From the NCBI GenBank assembly GCA_945788205.1, contig CALZLE010000450.1, positions 1-9,191 on the forward strand: DNA of 9,191 nucleotides. The letters are read 5' to 3'. The notes under the pieces are model-generated. The model made no database searches, was not told where the DNA came from, and saw only the letters and a program-made list of their open reading frames with translations. How positions within the stretch are numbered: the first letter of the stretch is position 1; each line of letters opens with the position of its first letter. Positions 1-7,295 of the stretch are shown piece after piece. A program made the position numbers and the translations under genes. Source of the stretch: an uncultured Desulfuromonadales bacterium (GTDB taxonomy: Bacteria > Desulfobacterota > Desulfuromonadia > Desulfuromonadales > Geopsychrobacteraceae).

Positions 1-509
1 ATGGAGATGCCAGCGACATCGTTACCGATAATCGCGCTATCGAAGCCGAGGCCGTAGCCCTGGACACCGACGCGGGCTTTGATGCTGGTGTTCGGCACCA
101 TGAGGTCGAGGTAGACATTCTTGGTTTCGATGTTGACGCCGTCAGCACCAGCCTTGCCGCCATTCTCGCCCTTAGTGGTAGTGGTGGTGATGGTAGCCGG
201 ATCGCCGACGGAATTAACTGCATCAGTAGTTACAGTTACTTTGTCCGCGGACGGGGTGCTGCCAGCCTGGCCCCAGGGGGTGTCGACTTCGGTGTAGTGA
301 ACGAACTTGATGTGCTCGTTGATGTCGTAGCTCAGCTTGATGCGCAGGCGCTGGTCGACCATGCTTTCAGTGCTGTCGTTTCCTTCACTCAGTTGCTGGG
401 CGATCATCTGGGTGCGGAAATAGCCGTTCAGTTTCAGTTCTGCCATTGCCGGGGTGGCGATGGCTGCGATCGCCAGCAGGGCGACCATGACTTTTAGAAT
501 TCTGCTCAT
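1..509 (-). CDS. Porin-like outer-membrane beta-barrel protein, C-terminal part beyond the window
   Basis: The reading frame is open from an ATG at 509 to the left edge, giving the first 169 residues of a longer protein. Residues 1-23 form a clear Sec signal peptide: basic start MSRILK, hydrophobic core VALLAIAAIA, and a likely AMA|E cleavage after residue 23. The mature part begins ELKLNGYFRTQ and shows alternating polar/hydrophobic strands (RLRIKLSYDI at 55-64, HIKFVHYTEV at 66-75, VYLDLMV at 132-138, IKARVGVQGYGLGF at 143-156), as expected for barrel strands of porins in Geobacter-type bacteria. Residues about 82-125 are rich in Thr, Gly and Ala and probably form an exposed loop. A strong ribosome site, AAGGAGG, precedes the ATG. 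It lies downstream of the small CxxC gene and its sigma-54 type promoter. I cannot name the substrate; porin as a class is likely, the exact family is open. Confidence 0.72.
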   Translation of the reverse strand, partial: MSRILKVMVALLAIAAIATPAMAELKLNGYFRTQMIAQQLSEGNDSTESMVDQRLRIKLSYDINEHIKFVHYTEVDTPWGQAGSTPSADKVTVTTDAVNSVGDPATITTTTTKGENGGKAGADGVNIETKNVYLDLMVPNTSIKARVGVQGYGLGFDSAIIGNDVAGIS

Positions 510-530
510 TGGTGTTACCTCCTTAAAAGG

Positions 531-555
531 TTGAAAAAGTGCCGAACCATTCGGC
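531..555 (-). terminator. Terminator-like hairpin just ahead of the porin gene
   Basis: Read on the minus strand, GCCGAA-TGG-TTCGGC (555 to 541) is a perfect 6-bp stem with a 3-base loop, followed by ACTTTTTC. It lies only about 30 bases before the porin start codon, so full termination here would need a porin promoter inside that short gap. None is visible. Partial termination, attenuation or protection of the porin message are the likelier roles. Confidence 0.45.
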
Positions 556-560
556 GCGTT

Positions 561-583
561 AAAAAGCTTGTTTAGTTCAAGCT
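561..583 (-). terminator. Second terminator-like hairpin between the small CxxC gene and the porin gene
   Basis: On the minus strand AGCTTG (583-578) and CAAGCT (570-565) pair around a 7-base loop and are followed directly by a T run (564-561). The stem is short and AT-rich, so it is a weak terminator on its own. It is the first of two hairpins in tandem in this gap. Confidence 0.4.
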
Positions 584-610
584 CTGCTCAGTCATTCGAT
601 TGATAAGTGA

Positions 611-748
611 TTAATTGCTACCAGGATCGAACTCGTAGCCACAGGCGGGGCATTTGACCCGCACTCCCTCTTGAGCACTGGTGCCGGCACCGGCAGCCAG
701 GCTGATCAGCAGGAATGTCTGAGGGAAATTAGATACGAGTTTTTTCAA
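611..748 (-). CDS. Small exported protein with one CxxC zinc-ribbon/rubredoxin-like knuckle (45 aa)
   Basis: The frame starts at TTG (746-748), 7 bases after a strong AGGAGG, and ends at TAA (611-613). No ATG or GTG lies in frame between the upstream stop near 782 and this TTG, so the ribosome site decides the start. The product opens with MKKLVSNFPQ, then a hydrophobic stretch TFLLISLAAGAG and a possible TSA|QE cleavage near residue 25, which suggests export. The mature tail of about 20 residues ends KCPACGYEFDPGSN. Cys33 and Cys36 in CPACGYEFDP resemble the first metal knuckle of rubredoxins and zinc ribbons, but the second CxxC is absent, so a single chain could supply only two ligands. 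It may bind metal as a dimer, act as a thiol peptide, or be a lone motif. It is the first gene behind a sigma-54 type promoter and precedes a porin gene. Function unknown. Confidence 0.6.
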   Translation of the reverse strand: MKKLVSNFPQTFLLISLAAGAGTSAQEGVRVKCPACGYEFDPGSN

Positions 749-832
749 GCAGGAGCCTCCTGGAATGTCACAAACACCTTTTCAGCCATTGGGGCCTTAA
801 TACCACTCGACTGGAAATCCAATTTCATAATT

Positions 833-848
833 TGCAGATACAGTGCCA
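833..848 (-). promoter_or_regulatory. Sigma-54 (RpoN) type -24/-12 promoter
   Basis: On the minus strand the sequence is TGGCACTGTATCTGCA. The GG of the -24 box and the GC of the -12 box are separated by exactly 10 bases, as the family requires. TGGCAC matches the consensus fully, and CTGCA differs from TTGCA at one base. A T-rich tract sits just upstream. Transcription would begin near 822, leaving a leader of about 75 bases before the small CxxC gene. The activator and its binding site were not identified. Confidence 0.7.
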
Positions 849-925
849 AAAAAATTAACAGTATTTTTCTTTTGTGCAATTAACTGATTTTGCTAAATAA
901 AATGTAGGTTGTGAGGGTTGTGCTC

Positions 926-975
926 GGGCTGGCAAAAGCCCTTTCCTTAGCCTGTTGTAGTTTTGCTGCAACAGG
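926..975 (-). other. Two stem-loops in the gap after the TlpA-like gene
   Basis: CCTGTTG (951-957) and CAACAGG (969-975) form a perfect 7-bp inverted repeat around an 11-base loop. GGGCT (926-930) and AGCCC (937-941) form a second, 5-bp stem. They lie 45-95 bases after the stop of the TlpA-like gene on the minus strand and may end its message, but neither has a following T run. Otherwise I see nothing coding between 849 and 1017. Confidence 0.3.
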
Positions 976-1017
976 ATGCTGTTGGTTCTATACCACAGAG
1001 CGCATGGTTTTGATGGT

Positions 1018-1518
1018 TTAATTTGCCGCTAACATCTGCTTCAGTTTATTCTTCAGGGTACGGCTGGAAATGCTGTCGCCGTCACGATAGACTTGGTGGT
1101 TTTTGTCGACCAGAATGACTCTGGGGATCGCATAGATATTCAAATTTTTGGAGATGTTCCCGTTGTCCAGGATGACTTGATCTGGCAACTGAAAGCCTTT
1201 CTTGTCGAAAAACTTGCGAACCCTTTTGGCGCTCTCCTGAATGAAGACTTCGACAAATTGGATGTCGTTCTCACTCATGAAATCACGCATCTCATTGACC
1301 GCTTTCGACTGTACGCCGCAGGTGCCGCACCAGGTGGTGCCGATTTTCAGCACGAACGGCTTGCCTTTGAGGCTGCTGGCGGAAAACTGCTCACCGTCGA
1401 TGGTCTCTCCGGCCACTTCCGGCAGTTGTTCGCCTTTTTGCAGCAGGGCATGGCCTGGCTGGGGGGCTAGGGCGAACGCTATGGTAAAAAGTAATGCAGT
1501 CAGCAGAGTTTTCGTCAT
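1018..1518 (-). CDS. TlpA/ResA-type thioredoxin-fold protein, exported
   Basis: A 166-residue protein with an N-terminal signal peptide (MTKTLLTALLFTIAFALA, likely cleaved near residues 24-25, GHA|L), so it should work outside the cytoplasm. A TlpA/AhpC-like thioredoxin fold follows: the approach LPEVAGETIDGEQFSASSLKG, strand PFVLKIG, then the redox motif TTWCGTCG with Cys64 and Cys67, and the cis-proline loop AIPRVILVD with Pro132. In the family the two cysteines exchange disulfides with partner proteins, for example in cytochrome c maturation or in keeping metal-site cysteines reduced. The partner cannot be read from this sequence. The ATG at 1518 has GGAG eight bases upstream. It is set apart from the methylmalonyl-CoA block by 176 bases with its own promoter and is probably monocistronic. 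The exact subfamily (TlpA, ResA or CcmG-like) is uncertain. Confidence 0.85.
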   Translation of the reverse strand: MTKTLLTALLFTIAFALAPQPGHALLQKGEQLPEVAGETIDGEQFSASSLKGKPFVLKIGTTWCGTCGVQSKAVNEMRDFMSENDIQFVEVFIQESAKRVRKFFDKKGFQLPDQVILDNGNISKNLNIYAIPRVILVDKNHQVYRDGDSISSRTLKNKLKQMLAAN

Positions 1519-1596
1519 CGGCTCGTCTCCAGGCTGGCCCGGTTTGTCTATTGCTGCTGGCTCAGTAAGTGGCCAAGTAGTAACAAAGTAAAACCG

Positions 1597-1624
1597 AGTA
1601 TATTTTTCTTCACTTTAAAGTCAA
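1597..1624 (-). promoter_or_regulatory. Sigma-70 type promoter of the TlpA-like gene
   Basis: On the minus strand TTGACT (1624-1619) is followed after 16 bases by TATACT (1602-1597). Both boxes match the consensus in five of six positions. The surroundings are AT-rich. The predicted start near 1590 gives a leader of about 70 bases to the ATG at 1518. Confidence 0.6.
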
Positions 1625-1694
1625 TTTAAAAATACTTAAATCGCTCTAAATCAGCATGAGAAGCAGGGTTGCGGAAATATAACATTGTTATGCT

Positions 1695-2102
1695 CTAGTG
1701 GCCTGCTTGGCAGATCTCAGTCAGTACGCCGCCGGTTGCCTTGGGGTGTAAAAAGGCAATCAGGCTACCATGGGCACCATGGCGAGGCTTCTCATCTATC
1801 AAGCGTACCTCTTTTTGCTTCAGTTCAGCAAGGGTAGCCGCAATATCGGCAACTTCGTACGCCATGTGATGAATGCCTTCGCCGTTCTTTTCCAGGAACT
1901 TCGCCACCGGTGAGTCGGGCGCGGTCGGCTCCAGCAGCTCGATCCGGCTTTCGCCGACTTTCAGGAAAGCGACTTTGACTTTTTGCTCGGCTACGACTTC
2001 AGTTCCTTCGAATTCCATTCCCAGTTGGTCGCGGTAGAGGGAGATAGAGTTGTCGAGGCTTTTTACGGCGATGCCAATGTGGTTGATTTTTTCGGTCATC
2101 AT
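1695..2102 (-). CDS. mce: Methylmalonyl-CoA epimerase
   Basis: A 135-residue protein of the vicinal-oxygen-chelate family, the normal length for this enzyme. It interconverts (S)- and (R)-methylmalonyl-CoA, linking propionyl-CoA carboxylation to the mutase. Two VOC modules are visible: residues about 5-57 (INHIGIAVKSLDNSISLYRD ... RIELLEP) and 75-131 (GIHHMAYEV ... GVLTEICQ). By analogy with the characterised enzymes, the metal ligands should be His8, an acidic or Gln position near Glu55, one of His78/His79 and Glu129. The GxHHxAYEV signature is typical of the epimerase rather than of glyoxalase I. Two adjacent ATG codons compete as start; AGGAG lies six bases before the first. It is the last gene of the block, 39 bases after meaB. 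No convincing terminator follows. Confidence 0.93.
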   Translation of the reverse strand: MMTEKINHIGIAVKSLDNSISLYRDQLGMEFEGTEVVAEQKVKVAFLKVGESRIELLEPTAPDSPVAKFLEKNGEGIHHMAYEVADIAATLAELKQKEVRLIDEKPRHGAHGSLIAFLHPKATGGVLTEICQAGH

Positions 2103-2141
2103 TTATGGCTCCTGATTGTTAAGGTTGTGTGAGATTTGTGT

Positions 2142-3122
2142 TTAATGACTGCGACGGAAGGTTTCAAGCAGGCGCTTCGCAGCTGCACTCGGTGTCGTTA
2201 TCCCCTGGCTGACTCCTGCCTGAACCTGCTCGAGCATGGCTGCAACGTTTTTGTCCCGCATAAACAGCTCTTTTAAATCTTCCATCAGCAGCGACCACAT
2301 CCAGTCGTTAGCCTGCAGGTTGCGTTTTTGGGTAAATTCGTCGCTCTGCTTCATCTTCTCGCTGAAATCTTGAATCGTTTGCCAGAGTTCTTCGATTCCT
2401 TCGTTATGCAGGGCGCTGCAAAGAAGGGCTGGGACGATCCAGTTGTTGCTTTTCGGTCGGAACAGATGCAGGGCGTTTTCGTACTGCTGACGGGCCAGTT
2501 CGGCTTTCGGGCGATTGTCGCCTTCGGCTTTGTTGACCAATATTGCATCGGCGACTTCCATCACCCCTTTTTTGATCCCCTGCAGTTCATCGCCGGCGTT
2601 CGGGAGCTGTAGTAAGAGGAAGAAGTCGACCATCGAAGCGACGGTCACTTCCGATTGGCCGACACCGACAGTTTCGACGATGATGACGTCGAATCCAGCG
2701 GCTTCGCAGAGCAACATGGTTTCGCGGGTTTTACGCGCCACGCCGCCGAGGGTATCGCCTGAGGGAGAAGGGCGGATGAAGGCATTCTGCTCACGGGAGA
2801 GCTCTTCCATGCGGGTCTTGTCGCCGAGAATGGAGCCGCCGGAGAGCTGCGAGGTTGGGTCAACGGCAAGTATGGCAACCTTGTGGCCTGCGGCGATCAG
2901 GTGCATGCCGAGGGCTTCGATAAAAGTGCTTTTGCCGGCACCGGGGACCCCGGAGATGCCGACCCTGATCGAGTTGCCGGAGTCTGGCAGTAAGCTGTCG
3001 AGCAGTTTCGAGGCGGCAGCGGAATGGTCCGGGTTGCGGCTTTCGATCAAGGTGATTGCTTTGGCCAGCGAGCGGATATTGCCTTTTCTGACGCCGTTGG
3101 CGATGGTTTCAACGTTTTTCAA
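2142..3122 (-). CDS. meaB: MeaB (ArgK family) GTPase chaperone of methylmalonyl-CoA mutase
   Basis: A 326-residue G3E-type GTPase of the MeaB/ArgK/MMAA family. These proteins bind the mutase, gate loading of adenosylcobalamin and protect against or rescue inactivated cofactor. Visible motifs are a helical N-terminus (SLAKAITLIES, 18-28), P-loop GVPGAGKST (58-66), AVDPTSQLSGGSILGDKTRM (86-105), RPSPSGDTLGGVARKT (117-132), the ETVGVGQSE switch (150-158), the base-recognition motif as NKAE (197-200) and SAL (236-238). The start is TTG (3120-3122). No ATG, GTG or other TTG lies in frame back to the stop at 3177-3179, and the first internal Met comes after the P-loop, so TTG is forced. Its ribosome site is weak (AGG, 6 bases away). 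It lies between mutase and epimerase, matching its role. Confidence 0.94.
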   Translation of the reverse strand: MKNVETIANGVRKGNIRSLAKAITLIESRNPDHSAAASKLLDSLLPDSGNSIRVGISGVPGAGKSTFIEALGMHLIAAGHKVAILAVDPTSQLSGGSILGDKTRMEELSREQNAFIRPSPSGDTLGGVARKTRETMLLCEAAGFDVIIVETVGVGQSEVTVASMVDFFLLLQLPNAGDELQGIKKGVMEVADAILVNKAEGDNRPKAELARQQYENALHLFRPKSNNWIVPALLCSALHNEGIEELWQTIQDFSEKMKQSDEFTQKRNLQANDWMWSLLMEDLKELFMRDKNVAAMLEQVQAGVSQGITTPSAAAKRLLETFRRSH

Positions 3123-3146
3123 GAGAGACCTGTTTCGCTGAAAGTT

Positions 3147-3172
3147 AAGGGCGAGCCAACCGGCCCGCCCTT
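3147..3172 (-). other. Intercistronic hairpin between mutase and meaB
   Basis: AAGGGCG (3147-3153) and CGCCCTT (3166-3172) are a perfect 7-bp inverted repeat. Three further pairs (GCC/GGC) lie inside after one mismatch, closing a 4-base AACC loop. No T run follows on the minus strand (AACTTTC), so it is a poor terminator. A role in mRNA processing, 3'-end protection of the mutase message or lower meaB expression fits better. Confidence 0.45.
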
Positions 3173-3198
3173 GATGTTAATTGTATGTTGCTATTTAA

Positions 3199-5337
<2,139 letters not shown>

Positions 5338-5388
5338 AGATTTTTCCTTCTTTTTAATTCTATTGAATATTTACAAACAAAGCACGCG

Positions 5389-5418
5389 AGTTAAAAACTG
5401 GATTCAGTTGAGTGTCAA
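5389..5418 (-). promoter_or_regulatory. Possible weak promoter directly ahead of the mutase gene
   Basis: On the minus strand a perfect TTGACA (5418-5413) lies 10 bases after the regulator stop codon. At a spacing of 17-18 bases only a poor -10 is found (TTTAAC or TTAACT). It could give the mutase block expression independent of the regulator gene, but readthrough from the promoter at 6036-6064 explains it as well. Confidence 0.3.
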
Positions 5419-5428
5419 AAAAGAAGTT

Positions 5429-5989
5429 TTAGCGGGTCACGACAGCAAGAACCTGAACAGTTGCGCCATCTTTTGACAGCAGTCGATGTTTGACGGTGGA
5501 GTCAAAGTAGGCGGCATCGCCTGCGTCGAGGACAAAGCGCTCATCATCAAGAATGAGTTCTGCGCTGCCTTCAAGGATCAGTAGGAATTCTTCTCCCTCA
5601 TGATTGTAGAGGGTTTCTTCCTGGGCCCGTTCGTTAACGGTCAGCAGGAAGGGTTCCATTTTTTTGTTCTTTTTGCGATAGGAGAGGGTTTCGTAGGTGT
5701 AGCCGTGGCCGGTCCCGTCTTTGGAGATGACGCGACTGACAACCCTGCGCTCGTCTTTGCGGACGATCTCGTAGCGGGTAGCGCCTTCCCCCTCTTCGAA
5801 GAAAAAGCTCATTTTTACATCGAAAAAACGCGCAATTTTGGAAAGGGTTGCGATCGGTGGAGAGACATTATTATTCTCGATCTGCGAAATCAACGCAGGT
5901 GAGAAGCCTGTTTCAGTCGCAACATCCTGCAAGGTCAATTTTCTTTCCTTGCGGAGGGCCTTAATTTTTTTGCCGATATCAAATTCCAT
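5429..5989 (-). CDS. XRE-family transcriptional regulator with C-terminal cupin sensor domain
   Basis: A 186-residue two-domain regulator. Residues about 6-61 are a Cro/CI-type helix-turn-helix (KKIKALRKERKLTLQDVATE, then GFSPALISQIENNNVSPPIATLSKIARFF). Residues about 112-183 are a small cupin barrel (NHEGEEFLLILEG at 129-141, LDAGDAAYFDSTVKHRL at 154-170) with His130, Glu133/134 and His168 as possible metal or ligand residues. This architecture is common in regulators in which the cupin senses a small metabolite. The gene lies 91 bases upstream of the mutase on the same strand, so control of the methylmalonyl-CoA block and of itself is the natural inference. The effector is unknown. The ATG at 5989 starts just before the HTH as usual for the family, but no clear ribosome site precedes it, which suggests weak translation. 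Confidence 0.9.
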   Translation of the reverse strand: MEFDIGKKIKALRKERKLTLQDVATETGFSPALISQIENNNVSPPIATLSKIARFFDVKMSFFFEEGEGATRYEIVRKDERRVVSRVISKDGTGHGYTYETLSYRKKNKKMEPFLLTVNERAQEETLYNHEGEEFLLILEGSAELILDDERFVLDAGDAAYFDSTVKHRLLSKDGATVQVLAVVTR

Positions 5990-6035
5990 GGTATTTTACG
6001 CCGTGCGAAAGTAGAAAAGGGTTTTATATCCTGTC

Positions 6036-6064
6036 CGTATAGCGAACGGGGTGGAAAATGTCAA
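6036..6064 (-). promoter_or_regulatory. Sigma-70 type promoter of the regulator and mutase block
   Basis: On the minus strand a perfect -35 TTGACA (6064-6059) is followed after 17 bases by TATACG (6041-6036), four of six matches. The predicted start near 6029 gives a leader of about 40 bases to the ATG at 5989. The short repeat CCGT/ACGG within the spacer and -10 region could be an operator half-site pair, but this is weak. Confidence 0.55.
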
Positions 6065-6074
6065 TATTAATATT
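6063..6074 (-). promoter_or_regulatory. Perfect 12-bp AT palindrome at the -35 box, candidate operator or UP element
   Basis: AATATTAATATT is self-complementary and overlaps the outer edge of the -35 box of the regulator promoter. Its position fits either autoregulation by the adjacent XRE-cupin protein or an AT-rich UP element. Chance occurrence in this AT-rich gap is quite possible. Confidence 0.3.
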
Positions 6075-6234
6075 TATTGGCGGTAAAAAGATTTAGCTAA
6101 AATAAAGAGTTTCATTTACATTAAAACGATATTCAAGTTACTGTTTTTAAGTTGTTATTTGTGTTCGTATAAGGCCGGGGGGCTGGTTGACAGCTTCATG
6201 TGTGCTTTAGGTTCCCTTAACGAGAGGTTTGGAA

Positions 6235-6759
6235 ATGCTCCGTTGGTTTGCTCTTTGTTCATTGTTGATCTGTTGTTCTTGTTCGGGCTCTTCTCGGACT
6301 GTTGGTGTTTCTGGCTCACCCGTCGAGTTTCGAGGAGATCAGCTCTACATTGTGCCTTTTGAAACCATTATGGTTCCGGAAGAGGTGTCGGGGAGCCTGT
6401 TTGACCTGTTTGTTGATCGACTCAATCGTAGCGGCGCAGAAAAAGGCATCGATTTTGTTATTTTGAAGCAGGGGCTGGAAGAGATTGATGCTGATTGGTT
6501 AGCAGATAAAAACTATCTGCGTGGTGAGCTCTTCGCCTATATAGAGGAGGTTGGCAGTGACATGACCGATATCAAGGCCCGCAGTCGGATTCGTTTTTAC
6601 CAGCCGGGTCAATCTGTGCCTGCTCTGCAATTGACCTTTCCGACGGAGGTTTTTTATCAGAATGATTATTCTTCCCTTCCTGTTGAGCGGCGCAAATTGG
6701 CGGTCGAAATTGCCAATAACCTTGCCGACCAATTTTTGTCCGCGATCAGTGTCCGCTAA
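6235..6759 (+). CDS. Predicted lipoprotein of unknown function (174 aa)
   Basis: I do not recognise the family. From the ATG at 6235 the protein begins MLRWFALCSLLICCSCSGSS: one Arg, a hydrophobic core and a cluster of cysteines (13, 14, 16) before a Ser/Gly-rich linker. This is typical of a lipoprotein signal, with Cys16 the most likely lipid-bearing residue, although the lipobox (CCS|C) is not canonical. The rest is a compact soluble domain with a strand YIVPFETIMV (about 38-47), a helix (GSLFDLFVDRLNRSG), strands YLRGELFAYIEEVG and RSRIRFYQPGQ, and a C-terminal helix ERRKLAVEIANNLADQFLSAI. GAGAGG lies seven bases before the ATG. A TTG at 6229 would add two residues but has a worse spacing. 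The gene diverges from the mutase block and ends 38 bases before the groESL promoter. No strong promoter or terminator of its own is visible. Confidence 0.75.
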   Translation: MLRWFALCSLLICCSCSGSSRTVGVSGSPVEFRGDQLYIVPFETIMVPEEVSGSLFDLFVDRLNRSGAEKGIDFVILKQGLEEIDADWLADKNYLRGELFAYIEEVGSDMTDIKARSRIRFYQPGQSVPALQLTFPTEVFYQNDYSSLPVERRKLAVEIANNLADQFLSAISVR

Positions 6760-6796
6760 GGACGACCGTTCCTGAGTTTCCCGGCAAAAAAATGAC

Positions 6797-6824
6797 TTGA
6801 CAATATTCCTTCTCAGACTATTAT
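6797..6824 (+). promoter_or_regulatory. Sigma-70 type promoter of groESL
   Basis: Perfect -35 TTGACA (6797-6802), a 16-base spacer and -10 TATTAT (6819-6824, five of six). Transcription would begin near 6831, so the CIRCE operator starts at about +1 to +5. This is the usual geometry for HrcA-repressed groESL promoters. No heat-shock sigma-32 type promoter was seen. Confidence 0.8.
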
Positions 6825-6832
6825 TGTTCTCC

Positions 6833-6863
6833 TGTTAGCACTCTCTAGATTTGAGTGCTAACA
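6833..6863 (+). promoter_or_regulatory. CIRCE element, HrcA repressor operator
   Basis: TTAGCACTC (6835-6843), a 9-base spacer and GAGTGCTAA (6853-6861) match the CIRCE consensus exactly. Two more flanking pairs (TG/CA) extend each arm to 11 bases. HrcA binds this inverted repeat and blocks groESL transcription until heat or unfolded protein occupies GroEL. hrcA itself is not in the window. Confidence 0.97.
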
Positions 6864-6872
6864 ACGAGGGTG

Positions 6873-6959
6873 AGAGACAAGGCCACTCATTTTTAGAGGC
6901 TTGAGCGGTGATTTGTCTCTTTCTGTCTTTTGCATAAACCGCAACGGCCCCCACGGGCC
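6873..6959 (+). other. Structured groES leader with two further hairpins
   Basis: Downstream of CIRCE, AGAGACAA (6873-6880) pairs perfectly with TTGTCTCT (6913-6920). Inside it CACTCA pairs with TGA and GTG around a GCG bulge, extending the stem. A second hairpin, GGCCC-CCAC-GGGCC, occupies 6946-6959, ending 21 bases before the groES ribosome site AGGAG at 6981-6985. Neither has a following T run. They could stabilise the message or tune translation; no known thermosensor motif was recognised. Confidence 0.4.
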
Positions 6960-6994
6960 CAATGTATCGATTGAAGTGAAAGGAGTTCCAAACA

Positions 6995-7285
6995 ATGAAC
7001 ATCAGACCATTGCAGGACCGCATCATCGTTGAGCGTGTCGAAGAGGAAACCACCACCGCTGGAGGCATCATCATCCCGGACACCGTTTCCAAGGAAAAGC
7101 CGCAAGAAGGCAAAGTTGTCGCCGCTGGTAAAGGCAAAGTGACTCCTGAGGGGACCGTACTGCCGCTCGACGTAAAAGAGGGCGACCTGGTTCTGTTCGG
7201 CAAATACGCTGGCAGCGAGATCAAAGTCGACGGTAAAGAGTACTTGATCATGCGCGAAGATGACATCTTGGGTGTTGTTGAGTAG
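6995..7285 (+). CDS. groES: Co-chaperonin GroES
   Basis: A 96-residue protein of full family length. Seven copies form the lid of the GroEL chamber in the cytoplasm. It begins NIRPLQDRIIVERVEEE, followed by the mobile loop (about 16-33) with GGIIIP at 23-28; the three isoleucines correspond to the hydrophobic tripeptide that docks on the GroEL apical domain. GKVVAAGKGK, VKEGDLVLFGKYAGSEIKVDGKEYLIMREDDILGVV complete the beta-barrel. AGGAG lies nine bases before the ATG. It is first in the groESL operon under CIRCE control. The gap to groEL is unusually large (174 bases) and holds a palindromic element. Confidence 0.98.
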   Translation: MNIRPLQDRIIVERVEEETTTAGGIIIPDTVSKEKPQEGKVVAAGKGKVTPEGTVLPLDVKEGDLVLFGKYAGSEIKVDGKEYLIMREDDILGVVE

Positions 7286-7295
7286 GCAGTTCCGC

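Noticed and set aside
1679..1691. ATAAC/GTTAT inverted repeat after the epimerase gene as a terminator
   Set aside because: The stem is only five AT-rich pairs with a 3-base loop and no T run follows on the minus strand.
2515..3141. 208-codon plus-strand frame opposite meaB
   Set aside because: The Ser/Pro-rich composition and full overlap with conserved GTPase motifs mark it as a shadow frame.
5338..5428. Cobalamin riboswitch ahead of the B12-dependent mutase
   Set aside because: The gap is only 91 bases and shows no B12-box-like sequence or suitable structure.
6187..6215. TTGACA at 6187-6192 as a promoter for the lipoprotein gene
   Set aside because: No acceptable -10 box lies 15-19 bases downstream. 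An upstream TATAAG at 6168-6173 also lacks a good -35 box.
6229..6234. TTG start two codons before the lipoprotein ATG
   Set aside because: The ATG at 6235 has the better spacing to GAGAGG and is the preferred codon; only two residues differ.
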